Assembly (NCBI GenBank): GCA_026225945.1
Contig: JAMJFZ010003746.1
Coordinates: forward strand, 2,649,001 to 2,713,000
Direction: 5' to 3'
DNA from: Cricetomys ansorgei
Taxonomy: Eukaryota; Chordata; Mammalia; Rodentia; Nesomyidae
DNA: 64,000 nucleotides
The notes beneath the pieces are model-generated. The model did no database searches. It was not told the DNA's origin and worked only from the letters and a program-made list of their open reading frames with translations. Positions 36,101 to 44,244 of the stretch are shown here, one piece after another. How positions within the stretch are numbered: the stretch's first letter is position 1; the number at the start of each line of letters is the position of its first letter. The position numbers and the translations under genes are program-made.

Positions 36101-36640
36101 CCGCAGGTCATGGGAAGAACCATGCTGGCTTTAGTAATGTACCAGTGAGCCATGTTGTGGGTAAAATCCCAACGGTTGTCCAAAACAGTGCACAGGTGTA
36201 ACGGGCAACCTGGAAGACTTAGGAAGGACCAGCCAACTCCTAAGCTGTTGCGGGGGCTCATTCCTCCTGGTCCATCCTGCACACAGCACTGCTGGCTCCC
36301 ACTTGGCTGGGATGCTCTGTGTTGGGTGTTACCAGCACATGGACTCATGGACTTCACACAGGACTGTGAAATCCAGCAGCTCTGTCCCAACCTTGCCTTC
36401 AGTCCCTTTACATCCATACACATAGGCCAACCCTACCAGCTGTCAGCACAAACAGCAGAGGTAAGGCACCGAGCCCAAGGCCTGTTCAGCTCCAGGCAGG
36501 AAGCCATGGCTTCTGCTACTCAAGTAATGGTCCCTTGGCCTGTTGGCTTTGTTTTCCAGAATGATGACAACTTCTTAAGCATAATCTATGAAGCCTATCT
36601 CTTCAGTGTGACACAAGCAGCCATGAGAAAAGCTACGTAA
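1986..36640 (+). CDS. Dcp1b: mRNA decapping coactivator DCP1B, nine exons
   Basis: DCP1B binds and activates the DCP2 decapping enzyme in cytoplasmic P bodies, committing mRNA to 5'-3' decay. The exons join at GT-AG borders: 1986-2135, 6525-6565, 10269-10397, 23776-23842, 25433-25568, 29075-29203, 31156-31986, exon 8 to 34377, and 36560-36640. Exons 1-5 encode the N-terminal EVH1 domain. Exon 6 has CKTCSEP. Exon 7 is a low-complexity linker with a His/Gln run and the conserved LTALFG motif. Exons 8-9 encode the C-terminal trimerisation domain (SRPLTRLQLQEALL.., then NDDNFLSIIYEAYLF). With exon 8 starting at 34201 and the extra A in exon 3 ignored, the sum is 1740 nt, or 579 residues, close to the roughly 600 of mammalian DCP1B. 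As written, exon 3 shifts frame and terminates early. Identity is sure; integrity is not. Confidence 0.95.
2136..6524 (+). other. Dcp1b intron 1
   Basis: The first 300 bases continue the CpG island; the rest is AT-rich. An ID-like SINE lies at 3795-3895 and a TTTTG tandem at 4824-4847. GT-AG borders (gtgcgt..ttttag). Nothing else is recognised. Confidence 0.8.
3795..3895 (+). repeat. ID-like SINE
   Basis: tRNA-derived pattern 'gatagagcgaagtggtagagcttgtgctta', 'cagccctggtttaatccccag' (A and B box regions), ending in a short CA tail. Confidence 0.6.
6525..6565 (+). CDS. Dcp1b: Dcp1b exon 2
   Basis: Only 41 nt: EKTDVEGTLFVYT plus two bases of an Arg codon, between ttttag and gtaaga. It is a conserved EVH1 beta-strand segment. 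It is too short to show up as an open frame of its own and was found by continuity with exon 1 (NEW|EKTDVEG). Confidence 0.93.
7910..7985 (-). repeat. ID-like SINE fragment
   Basis: Reverse of the ID tRNA-like body: 'gggtctcagtcc', 'taatcactgagctccaccctcggcc', which corresponds to the inverted 'ggccgagggtggagctcagtg' head. Confidence 0.55.
8585..8775 (-). repeat. B4-type SINE (B1-ID composite)
   Basis: An antisense B1 body ('gaccaggttggcctcaaact', 'gtgctgggattacaggcatg') runs directly into an antisense ID-like piece ('ggaacccagggtttcaagcatgctaggcaa..actttaccaacagcactcagc'). This is the B1-ID fusion structure of B4. Confidence 0.7.
10269..10397 (+). CDS. Dcp1b: Dcp1b exon 3, with one extra base
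   Basis: Encodes the middle of the EVH1 domain: SASPKHGFTIMNRLSME, then the family pattern NRTEPITKDLDFQLQDPFLLYRNA in a shifted frame. After ATG-GAA at 10315 there is a run of five A (10319-10323) where four would keep the frame. As written the frame goes to K-Q-N-R-T-H-Y-stop. The exon is 129 nt; 128 are needed to link exon 2 (two carried bases) to exon 4 (one carried base). Borders are ttctag and gtgagt. Sequence on both sides of the run is otherwise well conserved at protein level. Confidence 0.9.
11125..11227 (+). repeat. B2-superfamily SINE head with long A tail
   Basis: tRNA-like head 'ggcggctcagtaggtgaagtg', 'gaggacctgagtccaacac', ending in a 26-A run at 11202-11227. The long pure A tail suggests a fairly young insertion or later expansion. 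Confidence 0.6.
11228..11365 (+). repeat. Degenerate B1-like SINE
   Basis: 'ccagtgctgggaggtagaggtgg', 'ggatcccagagctgctggcctgccagtct' and 'gtgagaccctgtctcaaaaac' are diverged B1 blocks, lying directly after the A tail of the previous element. Confidence 0.55.
11366..11570 (+). repeat. B2-superfamily SINE with internal CA tract
   Basis: Head 'gacagaatgattcagcaggtaaagac' and B-box-like 'agtttgatccctggaacccaca', then a CA/CG-interrupted dinucleotide tract (11478-11520) and an AAATAAATGAATAAA tail. Confidence 0.65.
12038..12265 (+). repeat. Composite tRNA-head/B1-body SINE
   Basis: A tRNA-like head ('ggagctagctcagttagtaaaac') is followed by a B1-like body ('tgtaatctcaggaagcagagacaggagaat', 'ggcttacttggtgagctccaagccagtgaga'). 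This is the arrangement of a B4-like element or of two abutting SINEs. Confidence 0.5.
12350..12585 (+). repeat. B3 SINE
   Basis: Near-complete B3: 'ggctggagagattgctctgcag', 'attcccagcacccaca', 'tagctcacaactgtttgtag', 'cccagggccctcttctggcc', ending in 'cacataaaataaaaataaat'. Confidence 0.85.
13879..13968 (+). repeat. (CT)n-(CA)n-(TA)n compound microsatellite
   Basis: A CT-rich run, then ACACAC, then alternating TATATA/TGTATA. Likely polymorphic in length. Confidence 0.8.
14190..14310 (-). repeat. B1 SINE
   Basis: Antisense B1: 'gagatagggtttccctgta', 'ttggctgtcctggaact', 'ggcctcaaactcacagagat', 'cctgcctctgcc'. Confidence 0.85.
14630..14827 (-). repeat. B3 SINE
   Basis: Antisense B3: 'gatttatttattttaatgag', 'gatcctctggagttagagtt', 'gtgaacctccatgtgggtac', 'gctcttaatctctccagcc'. 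Confidence 0.8.
16297..16453 (+). repeat. B1 SINE
   Basis: Well-preserved B1 ('tttaatcccagcactcacga', 'ggccagcctggtctacagag', 'gagaaaccctgtcttg') with an A tail. Confidence 0.9.
18843..18920 (+). repeat. B1 SINE, 3' part
   Basis: 'aaggccagcctgggctacat', 'agtgag', 'gcaaaactctgtctcag'. The 5' half is missing, and another SINE follows at once. Confidence 0.7.
18921..19120 (+). repeat. B2-superfamily SINE with C15 run
   Basis: tRNA-like 'gttggtgagatggatcagca', 'gagttcaatccccagagcat', 'ggttgtcctctacctccgct', then CACGCACGCACAA and a pure run of 15 C at 19095-19109. Confidence 0.65.
22214..22420 (+). repeat. B3 SINE
   Basis: 'tagctggagagatgactcag', 'ctgctcttccagaggaccag', 'gatgccctttctggcctgtg' and a 'cacataaataaatgaa' tail. 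Confidence 0.85.
22715..22880 (+). repeat. B1 SINE, near full length
   Basis: Intact-looking B1 from 'gctgggcagtggtagtgcac' through 'gaggcagaggcaggcggatc' to 'gagaaaccctgtctcaaa' with an A-rich tail. Confidence 0.92.
23776..23842 (+). CDS. Dcp1b: Dcp1b exon 4
   Basis: 67 nt between tttcccag and gtaagt, coding (L)SIYGIWFYDKEECQRIAKLMKK/N, the last strand and start of the C-terminal helix of the EVH1 domain. The first two bases complete a Leu codon begun in exon 3, and the last two begin the Asn codon completed in exon 5. Confidence 0.95.
23843..25432 (+). other. Dcp1b intron 4
   Basis: Contains one clear repeat, an antisense B1 at 25245-25394 that stops about 38 bases before exon 5. A TTTTG/TTTGA tandem lies at 25119-25152. 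No further exon is seen. Confidence 0.8.
25245..25394 (-). repeat. B1 SINE close to an exon acceptor
   Basis: Antisense B1 ('tttcaagacagggtttctct', 'ccttggctgtcctggaactc', 'agaccaggctggcctcaact', 'gggtgctgggattaaaggtg'). It ends roughly 38 nt before the exon 5 acceptor, so it lies next to the branch-point region. Confidence 0.9.
25433..25568 (+). CDS. Dcp1b: Dcp1b exon 5
   Basis: 136 nt between tttttctag and gtgagt: (N)LTQCEQLRACHETGARSS, then SSGEGREADILQMLTTAKEEYTK. It ends the EVH1 domain and starts the linker. It aligns along its length with the mammalian family pattern NLTQxEQLxA..SGEGKEVDIL, and ends in phase 0. Confidence 0.95.
25805..25912 (+). repeat. B1/B4-like SINE
   Basis: 'gcaggcctgtaatcccagcg', 'ggctgaagcaggaggatgg', 'gaccagcctggactacatag', 'gagactttatctcaaa'. 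Confidence 0.75.
25913..26100 (+). repeat. B2-superfamily SINE
   Basis: 'aacacagctcagtgggtaag', 'gagtttgatccttgggaccc', 'ttgccctcttctgacctcca', with an A-rich tail. It lies directly after the preceding SINE. Confidence 0.75.
26616..26640. repeat. (TA)n microsatellite
   Basis: Twelve alternating TA units at the edge of the LINE-1 fragment. Confidence 0.9.
27079..27125. repeat. (TG)n microsatellite
   Basis: About 23 TG units inside the LINE-1 relic; Z-DNA prone and probably length-polymorphic. Confidence 0.95.
27405..27585 (-). repeat. B3 SINE nested in LINE-1
   Basis: Antisense B3: 'gtgcccacagaagtcagaag', 'gggttatgggtggctgtggg', 'gggtcctctggaagagcagt', 'ctctgagccatttctctagc'. LINE-1 sequence continues in order on either side. 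Confidence 0.85.
29075..29203 (+). CDS. Dcp1b: Dcp1b exon 6
   Basis: 43 codons in phase 0 between ttccag and gtacga: CKTCSEPKQITSSSAICDNP, then KLIKPVPVRPGGSQ and LREPLPGK. CKTCSEP is a family signature just after the EVH1 domain. The rest is linker. Confidence 0.95.
29235..29565 (-). mobile_element. Rodent LINE-1 3' UTR fragment, antisense
   Basis: Matches the reverse of a rodent LINE-1 3' UTR: 'cctccctccaacccttccca', 'tctcaaattcatggcctctt', 'gctctttgtctaggagtgag', 'ccttctgttggtgtc'. Confidence 0.6.
29566..29860 (+). mobile_element. LINE-1 3' fragment, sense
   Basis: Sense-strand LINE-1 end: 'ctattcacaagagctaagaa', 'catcctaaatgcccttcagc', 'gtggaatactgtttagctta', 'gtgaaggaacccagacccag'. The orientation is opposite to the fragment just upstream. 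Confidence 0.6.
31156..31986 (+). CDS. Dcp1b: Dcp1b exon 7 (large linker exon)
   Basis: 277 codons, fully open, phase 0 at both ends (ttccccag / gtaaat). It starts TLDPEPQHLSLTALFGKQDK, containing the conserved LTALFG short linear motif of DCP1 proteins, then a SHHHHHQQQL run where the human protein has a Gln run. A Pro/Gln/Ser-rich disordered linker follows, with family blocks LEKQLCPAIQKLMV, LSGSQ..SPSVLPAQELLRKLQ, RPALAARFPV and KPLEAWVSKT. The absence of stops in a fast-evolving exon of this length suggests recent coding constraint. Confidence 0.96.
31987..34147 (+). other. Dcp1b intron 7
   Basis: No SINE is recognised in these 2.1 kb, which is unusual for this window. There is no supported exon. 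The 3' end is uncertain: candidate acceptors end at 34112, 34147 and 34200. Confidence 0.6.
34148..34377 (+). CDS. Dcp1b: Dcp1b exon 8, ambiguous 5' border
   Basis: The 3' part encodes STCAPLRETDNGLLPLGGQE, LPAASSSLLLPLQ and SRPLTRLQLQEALLNLIQ, the first helix of the DCP1 trimerisation domain, ending at donor gtaaga. Bases 34148-34200 resemble the human exon start (SLLM, VVF blocks) but in two frames. From an acceptor at 34147 the phase-0 frame hits TGA at 34217. An acceptor at 34200 (tggttttcacacag) gives an open in-frame exon 34201-34377 of 59 codons. I favour 34201 as the functional start; the outer limit shown is the ancestral-looking one. Confidence 0.8.
34378..36559 (+). other. Dcp1b intron 8
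   Basis: Holds a B2-superfamily SINE (34879-35055) with a short telomere-like CCCTAA motif inside it. The rest is unique-looking. Open frames at 36067-36500 carry no recognised similarity. Confidence 0.75.
34879..35055 (+). repeat. B2-superfamily SINE
   Basis: 'gatgggccagtgagatcagg', 'aagtgcttgctgccaagcc', 'tgttgtcttctgacacgtgt', ending in a CA run. The B-box region is replaced by a CCCTAA-rich segment (34938-34952). Confidence 0.65.
36560..36640 (+). CDS. Dcp1b: Dcp1b exon 9, last coding exon with stop
   Basis: 26 codons plus TAA: NDDNFLSIIYEAYLFSVTQA, then AMRKAT. This is the highly conserved C-terminal helix pair of the DCP1 trimerisation domain, by which three DCP1 chains assemble. Acceptor ttttccag, phase 0. 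The end aligns with the family C-terminus. Confidence 0.96.
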   Translation, partial: NDDNFLSIIYEAYLFSVTQAAMRKAT

Positions 36641-36739
36641 CCAACAACTGAAAGCAAAGACTTTGAGAACTGACTTTCCAGGTCCTTCGTGTGAACTGCT
36701 ATGACCAAACACGTTTCTGCCTTTTTAACAAAGTATAGT

Positions 36740-36745
36740 AATACA
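36740..36745 (+). promoter_or_regulatory. Candidate poly(A) signal of Dcp1b
   Basis: AATACA, a known weak variant hexamer, lies 100 bases after the stop and is followed by a GT-rich stretch (36778-36800) suited to a downstream element. No canonical AATAAA is nearby, so a longer 3' UTR remains possible. Confidence 0.35.
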
Positions 36746-37423
36746 AAGTAAAATACTTTTGTACTGTCAAATATCTTTTGGGTTTTCTGTTTGTTTTTGA
36801 AGAATCATATCCTCCTGTATACTTGGTACTACAAACAGTAGATGACAGTTTGGGCTCACGTCATACAAGATTAAGTTTTCCCACATTTACAAGGCCATTT
36901 TAAGAATTGGACTCTTCATGAGAAGGAATGTTTTCAGAGCTGTTTACTAATAACTCAGGGTAGAGAGCAATTTCATAGATTTGGAAATTGTGTGCCGTGG
37001 TGCTTGATAACCACCAGGGGGCAATATTACCCTACAAGTCACTAGTCTCAGGAGCTTTTGGAAGCAATGAGGACTTTGTAACAGAGTCAGCCTTCTGTTT
37101 GGCATGTTTGATCTGAGCCTTTGAGGGGAGAATCTCCCTGAAGGCATTTCTAGCCAGGTTCCAAGTGTCAACAGTGGCCCAGGCTTGAAGCAACACTCAT
37201 ATTTTCAGTTAAGGCTACTTCTTGGGACCCAAACAGCAGGAGCAGCCTGCCCTTGCTTTCAGACATTCACATTTAGGAAATGCGCTAAAGAGAATTCACA
37301 TGAGAATAATAGTGGCTCTTCAGGTACAGAAGATCAAAGATTCTCCAAGTTCTATGCAGTCCTGTTGCTGTGTCGTGTGCAAAGAAATAAGCATAATCCC
37401 AGAGGGAGGCAGAGGAGCCTTCC

Positions 37424-37475
37424 CATGAATAAGTAAAACAGAAGAAGAAGTAGCAGTATCTGACATGAATGTGGT
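37424..37475. repeat. Short dispersed repeat, copy A
   Basis: 'catgaataagtaaaacagaa', then 'gaagaagtagcagtatctga', 'catgaa'. It resembles the segment at 38353-38401 in order and spacing. Family unknown. Confidence 0.5.
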
Positions 37476-38047
37476 GTGCAGTCCCCAAGGGGACTTCTGA
37501 GGACCGGCCCCGCTGAGTATCCACAATGAACAAAGCTGTGGTTTTGGTGACCTGACTGCTCCTGGATCATAAGAAGATCTTGGGATTAGTGCTTCATAGA
37601 CGAATCTTATTCTTACTATAGAGAATTAAAATGGAACCTGGGGGTAGGGATGGAGGTGCAGGTTTTCTTACAGCTTCTGATACAGGACTGGGGGCTTTTG
37701 ACCTTTGTTCATCCTTCCTAGCAGCAAGGGGCTTCTGGAACCCCACTTCTGTAGGAAGGCACGCTTTCCCCAGGAAGAAAGGTGGGCTGAAGAGGGGTTA
37801 GCCCCTGCTCATCCTTCCTGTGCATGGCACTTTGACCTGCATCTCCTGCGGTTGGCCTCTGGAAGGGATACCTCCCACACCAACACTATTATGAACCCAC
37901 ATGAATCTCTCAAATACTTGACAGTAATTATAAATGTCTCTGTATTCTTATAAGGAGAACGAGACAAGAGAGATGTTCATAAAATGTGTCCTACATCAGT
38001 GTAAACATCATCACTTTGCTAGCATGGCTACTAATTGGAGCTACATT

Positions 38048-38125
38048 AGGCTGGAGATGTAGCTCCATGATAGAGCACTTGCCTAACACAGGTTCTGGGT
38101 TCAATCCTTAGCACTTAAAAAGAAA
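38048..38125 (+). repeat. ID SINE
   Basis: 'aggctggagatgtagctcca', 'tgatagagcacttgcctaac', 'gttctgggttcaatccttag', then an A-rich tail. This is a clear tRNA-derived ID element. Confidence 0.85.
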
Positions 38126-38352
38126 TGTTATTTGGCCAATGGCCAGTCTTTAAAAATAATCTGTGGGGCCTGGAAATGTGGGTTGGTGACAAAAATAAGT
38201 AAAAAGTAAACTAATGAAGAATATCAAAAACTCTATAGTTGCATATTTATAGAGTTGCTTCTGTGGCCAGGGAAGGATGAATTTCATTCTTAATGTTTCT
38301 AATATTTTTGCAGCAATGAAATGCTTTATTTCATAAAATAGTTTCACTTCTT

Positions 38353-38401
38353 CACATGAGTGAGTAAAGCAGCAGCAGCAGCAGGAGTGTCTGACATGAA
38401 G
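38353..38401. repeat. Short dispersed repeat, copy B
   Basis: 'acatgagtgagtaaagcagc', 'agcagcagcaggagtgtctg', 'acatgaa'. It is the counterpart of 37424-37475, with CAG in place of GAA in the middle trinucleotide run. Confidence 0.5.
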
Positions 38402-39439
38402 CAGCAGGGCAGTGGCCCAGCAGAGCAAGCTGGGAACAGCGAGGTCAGAAGACAGGCAGCCTTTTAGGCCAATGGTACAGCGATCTGTTTTGACAAAATG
38501 GTGCATTCTCCGTCATCCACTGTAGTAAGTCGTCTTAAAAGCAACAGACTGGTTCATTTATACCAATGCTTACCTCCTCACCTCAGCAGGTGAAAGTTGC
38601 CTTCTACAGAGCTTCCTGTGGACACGGAGAAATCTAATCAGAAGGATTTTCTAGGCACCGAGGACTGAATTTCTATGTAATCAACATTTCCTCTTCCCAT
38701 GCTCATCCTGAACTCAAATTCGGGATGTCAGCCTTCACTTTGGGGTCTCTGCCCCAGTGGCTGTTTTAACCTCCTTGAATTTCAGACAGTTCCATACAGT
38801 GCAATGAGTGCCTTGAAGCGCCACGGGAGTCAGCTGCCAGGAGGAGAGGGCAGAGCATGAATGGAGTCCCTTGGCCCTGCCTTCAGCTCCTTCAGGTCTC
38901 TTTATGAGACACCTTCTTACTTATGAATTAAGAGACCTCTCAGAATTCAGAGGACTAAAGTGTCATGGTCCAGGGTTGTATGCCAGCCATTGGGAAGGAC
39001 AGGGAGGGGCTTCCTACCATCACCTTGACAGTATGTGCCTGAGACCACTTTGCTATCCACCCCCCCACACACTTTATAGCTGCCCCTTCCTTATGGGAGG
39101 AACTCCATGTGTGGCACTGCTGATGTCACAGTAACCCTGGAGAGAACGGCGCCTGCCCCTGGCCTGCAGGTAAAGTGCTATTAGGTTCCTGCCATTGTGA
39201 CAACAAACCTGAGATGAATCCACTTAAAAGAGAAACATTTCGCTTTGGCACACGAAGGTTTAGTCTGTTGTTGACTGGCTCTGTTGATACAGGGTCTGTG
39301 GTGAGGCAGAAGGCCATAGTTGAACAAAGCTGTTTGCCTTGTGATAGCCAGGAAGCAAAGAGAAAGAAGAGGTCCATGCTGCCTGATTTATGTCACAATC
39401 TGAGAGGAGGAAACCTTGATTGGAAAAATTAAAAAAAAA

Positions 39440-39800
39440 AAAAAAAGCCTCTGTAAGATTGAGCTGTAAGCAAGCCTGTAGAGCATTTTCTTAGTTAGTG
39501 ATTGATGGGGGAGGGGGCAGCCCACTGTGAGTGGGGCCACCCCTGGGCAGGTAGTCCTGGGTTCCATAAGAAAGCAGGCTGAGCAAGCCATGAGAAACAA
39601 GCCAGTAAGCAGCACCCCTCCATGGCCTCTGCATCAACTCCTGCCTCCCAAGTCCTGACCCTGCTTGGGTTCCTGTCATGGCTTTCTTTAGCAGTAGACT
39701 ATGATGTGGAAGCATAAGCCAAATAAACCCTTTCCTCCCCAACTTGCTTCTGGTCATGGTGTTTCATCACAGCAGTAAAAACCCTAAGTAGAACAGGGTT
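39440..39800 (-). repeat. Rodent interspersed repeat, family not named
   Basis: Reads as the reverse of the element at 56690-57092: 'cagcccactgtgagtggggc', 'cacccctgggcaggt' here against 'ctgcccaggggtggccccgc', 'ccacagtgggctgg' there. It ends with 'gccaaataaaccctttcctc', 'ggtcatggtgtttcatcaca', a pattern I know as very common in rodents but cannot assign to a named family. Confidence 0.6.
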
Positions 39801-41107
39801 CCAGTATTCCCCTCAAGAGCATGGGCCAAAGGCCCCACTTCCTCCCACACTGCCCACTGCCTCCCAGTAACATCATACACTGGGGACCAAGGCCTTTAAT
39901 ACATAGGTCTTTGGTGGTCGTTTCAAATCAAAACTACAGCAAGCACCATTTTACTTGCTAAGTCCAAGAAGGCAATACTGTTCAACAGCATGTGTGGTCC
40001 GCAAACATTCCAAAGACACACCACTCCATCTCCCCGCTTGGAGCAGGCAAGGTGGCCACTACGGTGGGAGAGAAACCTGTGTTTTCGTTTTCAAGATGTC
40101 TAGCATGATAGCCAGCCCTACTGCTACGTAGCCACTTGCAACTAGCTGTTTCCAGCCCTTTCAAAAGCTAGGCCTGGAGCTCTGCACAAGACATACCTCC
40201 ACTCATAAGGCTCAGGGAACACTGTGGAATAGGGGGTAGAGGTATGGAAGGGCCAGAGAACAGAGTGAAAGACTACAGCACTGTCCGGACTTGATCGACT
40301 GCTGCGGCCATTCAGTCACAGTGGTAGGTACCTACCAATGGGACATGGGAGGGGAGGAGTCCACAGGGCCCCACACCTTACCTCTGAATATCGCCTGTGA
40401 TTGGCAGGCTCTGGGAGAGGGGAACCACTTTAGTTGTCTTTAGATGCATACCCATTGCTGAGCCCACCAGATCCCAACAGGAAGTTCCGAATCCATGGGC
40501 ACACAGATGGTCCCGTGTGATCTCAGTGAGTCACAAAACAAATTGAATAGACAGGAACGCAGGTTGTGGGGAAGACGATTAACAGGCATGATAGGAAAGT
40601 GGGGGTAAGAGCAGCTAGTACACATTGCATACATGTGTGAAATTGTCTAGAAACAAATTTAATTCATAAAAGAATATAGAAACTTTATCATTAAAAAGGA
40701 AGAGAAAGACCCAGGGCAAAGCTGCCCCAGACTGAAGGAGCTCCCTTAAGGACACAATTCTTGGCGGTGATCTGCTTTCAGACCCTGGGAGTAAGGCTGG
40801 TACAAATCAGAAAGCAGTATGTCTCTCCCCAAGAACCCCAGCCTGAGTACCTCAGCCCCGTGCTCTTCTCTCTCGTAGGTGTTAAAAGAGAAGCCACCAG
40901 TTTTGTGAGTTACGCTGTTTCCCTGACCCCGTGTGTGGTACTAAGGATGGAAAGTGTACCTAAAAAATGGGCGCTCAGCCCCAGGCTTTGTCGCCCCCAG
41001 CCATCAGCTGGAATGGGTGCAGAAAAGATGAGCCCGGCTGGTGTGCTGGGGTGAGGCAGGTCTCCCGCTGCTCACTCACACGTGCAACAAAAGCCACCCT
41101 ACCCCCA

Positions 41108-41255
41108 TTGGGTTTTTCAAGACAGGGTTTCTCTATGTATCCCTGTCTGTCCTAGAACTCACTCTGGTGACCAGGCTGCCCTTGAACTCACAGAGATCCA
41201 CCTGCCTCTGTCTCCCGAGTGCTGGAATTAAAGATGTACACCACCGCCACCCGGC
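41108..41255 (-). repeat. B1 SINE
   Basis: Antisense B1: 'tttttcaagacagggtttct', 'ctgtctgtcctagaactcac', 'ttgaactcacagagatccac', 'tcccgagtgctggaattaaa'. The C22 run starts 18 bases later. Confidence 0.9.
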
Positions 41256-41272
41256 TTTTCTCCCTCTCCTCT

Positions 41273-41294
41273 CCCCCCCCCCCCCCCCCCCCCC
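41273..41294 (+). repeat. Pure C22 homopolymer
   Basis: Twenty-two consecutive C, preceded by CT-rich sequence. It is potentially i-motif forming (G tract on the other strand) and is a likely source of sequencing and assembly error. Confidence 0.95.
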
Positions 41295-41301
41295 GTCTCT
41301 C

Positions 41302-41336
41302 TCTAGATGAAGCAGATAAAGTCTGCTTCATCTAGA
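41302..41336. other. Perfect 15-bp hairpin with 5-base loop
   Basis: TCTAGATGAAGCAGA (41302-41316), loop TAAAG, then the exact complement TCTGCTTCATCTAGA (41322-41336). All 15 pairs are Watson-Crick. It starts eight bases after the C22 run. Confidence 0.9.
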
Positions 41337-44178
41337 CATGGCCTCGTTCCCTGTTTTCAAGAGTCAGCTTGCTTCCCAGCTTTGGAGTATTGAGTCATCA
41401 CTAAGGTTAATTTGTCATTTGCAGCCAGCCGTTTGTAGCCATGCTTTGTCGTGTGAAGCTGGCTTGCTGCATGTATTTGTGAGCCTCCCCAGTGTAGTGC
41501 TGAATGCTTGACTTGCAGATTGCAAATGCTTGGCACCCCAACTCTCTTACAATTAGAGAGCGAGAGGGGTGGTTACAGATTCTTGGTTATCCAACCTTGC
41601 TTATCCAGACAGATTTTCACCAAATTTAGTTCTGAGTAATGTCTTCCAACAGCTTAGGGCTCCAAGAAAAGTACACAAATAAAAAACGTGTGTGCAAACT
41701 GGTCTTAAAACACCAGTGGGGAGAGAAAAGCAGATCACTGTTAGTAATGAATGGTCTCCCAGGGCCAGACAGACAGCACAGGGGGCGAAGGGCTCTGTGC
41801 CAGCTCTGAATGCAGCTTTAGGCTGAGTCCCAGGGCTGCTGGGGATGGAAGTGAATGGAACTCAGAGCCTGGCAAGTCGACTAGGGACATGGCAGAATGG
41901 AAGTAAAGGCTGTTCTAAATAGGGTTGTGAGCCAAAATTGACAATTTTCCCCAGAAGTGTGAGGACCAAGGGGAGATCCCTAAGTATTTGTGGAAAAGCC
42001 AAGGTGGAGCATCCCAGTCAGATAGGGAGAGTCAGGTGACACTGGGGGTAACGAAAGCCCAGCTTTACAGGCACTGGGCAACACAAGTCCAGGCGTTCTC
42101 TGTGGCCTATCCAGCGGCTGTGCGTACCTACCAGCCACACACCTACCAGCCACTCAGTGGATCCGGCTCCTTCTGGAGATCTATCCTTACTTCCCACCGT
42201 CTGTCTGGTGTACACAGCACACTGGCACCTACATCATTCCAGGGCCTGAGACGAAGATGGCAGGCCCAAGGTCTGAGCTGTCACAAGCTCCTTATCCCCA
42301 GTGATGCTATGCCAAGAGCTGCACCAAGTGAGAATGACCTGGATCCCAACCTACCCTGTCTCCACCACCACGTGAGTCCTGGAATTACTCTCTGGAGGGT
42401 TCTTCATGAGCCTAAAGTCGACATTTAGCAAACAGCACGCGTGTTTTGCAACAGTGATCCCATTCACAGAAGTCCTGGAGAATGTACACAACGCAGCCTC
42501 AAAGGGGAGGCATGGCCCAGCTCCTTGGTACTGCCACCCAGAGTCCTCTCTTAAATGGCCCATGGGGCAGTTTTGTATTTTCTGCCCATGACACTTTTTT
42601 AGGCTCATGAGTTTTTTAAGTTTATTCCCTACTGTGTTCTTTCACCGCTTCCAGAGGCAGAGAAAAGCTCCCCCCCTCCACATGATATCCATAGATAATG
42701 GACCCTAAAAAGGTAAGGCGCTCTCTTCTGTGGCAAACCTCCCATGCTTACTGCCATGCCCCATCAGATGCTGCCGTCTTCCCTAGGTCAGACAGCCATG
42801 TTAGCTGAGAGGCAGCCATTCCTGGCTTTGGAATCCTACCGGCTTCCTCAACGCCTTTCCCAATCCTCCAGTCTTCCTTTACTCAAAAGGGGTCAGAGTA
42901 GAGTGCCTGTGCAGCCTCAGATATCCAGAAAATACCCTTTTCCATCTACTGGAAATGGGTGTGTTTCCCAAGCTCCTTACCACACGCTGAGTTTGGAGCC
43001 ACTCCTTTTGCTTGTGGTATCGATATGCATCCAAACCTCTGCGTACAGGCTGTGGGCGGCACTGGACACACCTCACAGTCCAGAATGCAGGAAGATTAAT
43101 TATAAAACAATATCACCAGGGTAGTCATTATTGGGCCTGTGATATTGTGAGGAACGTGAAGCAAATAGGAGTCCGGGCAAAGGGGTTCCAGGAGGAGGTA
43201 ATACCTGAGCAGCAACTAAAGAATGTGAAGGGAATAATCAGAGGGGCAGAAGTCATCCAAGGCAGAAACCACATAGGCAGAGATAAGCTGCTGAGGCTTC
43301 ATTCTGGATCATCTGTGGATAGTGAAGGAGTAGCCAAGGACACCCACCAGGCTCCCTGCCTGGCTGATAGGTTCATGGTAATGAGATGAAGAAATGCTGG
43401 TCAGGGCTAATGATAACAGACTGTAGCAGATGCTCCCCATCGGGCACTGTTCTCAGACCTCAGGTTGTCTGTCACTGAAGCTCTTCCAGGTGTGTTGCCT
43501 CTCTTGCTGTATAGCCAAGGAACCTGAAGTCCAGAGTGGACTTCTCCTCAGTGAACCATGTCCTTCAACCTCTGCAGAGGCAAAGCTATATTTACCATGG
43601 TGCCAGTTGTCATGGGGTGGAAACAGGAGGCAGAGGCTAACCTGGACTTGAGTAAGTAGAGGCTACACAAGTGTCTCTAAGACCCAGAGCCTCCATGGAG
43701 CTGAAGATGGCAGGACATGGTAGGTCACAGAAGCAAGGGTCTAGGTTCTCAGGCCCAGCAGACAATCTCCAGGATCTGGTCCGGGCTTTCTGTGAGCTGC
43801 TATGTAGTGAGGGCCTTGTGATGGTCCCACTGCCCAGTATGCTCTTTCTGGACGTCCCTGCTTCCTTGGATGGGGGGGAGATGCATTTCTCCTTTTCCCA
43901 GCAGGCATTGCTACAAGCCCCATAGCCTTTCTACCTGCCCCAGCAACCACTCCCTCCATATTCTTTGTCTTGGGACCTGGAGAGGGGAATCTGGGGGATG
44001 TGGACACCTCTACCCACCCCTGCCAGTAAGGCCTTGCCTTGGCTACATGTGAACAGCCAGGCACAAACAGGTAGCTTTTTGTGGAGGAGACATGGAGGCC
44101 ACAAGGTGTGGGAACCTATGGAGGTCACAAGATATAGAGTCAGCCCATTTTTTGCTGCTGACCAGCTTCCTGACGCTT

Positions 44179-44193
44179 CCCTCTCTCTCTCCA

Positions 44194-44241
<48 letters not shown>
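44179..44241 (+). repeat. (CT)n microsatellite
   Basis: About thirty CT units with few interruptions; polypyrimidine/polypurine, able to form triplex DNA. Confidence 0.95.
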
Positions 44242-44244
<3 letters not shown>

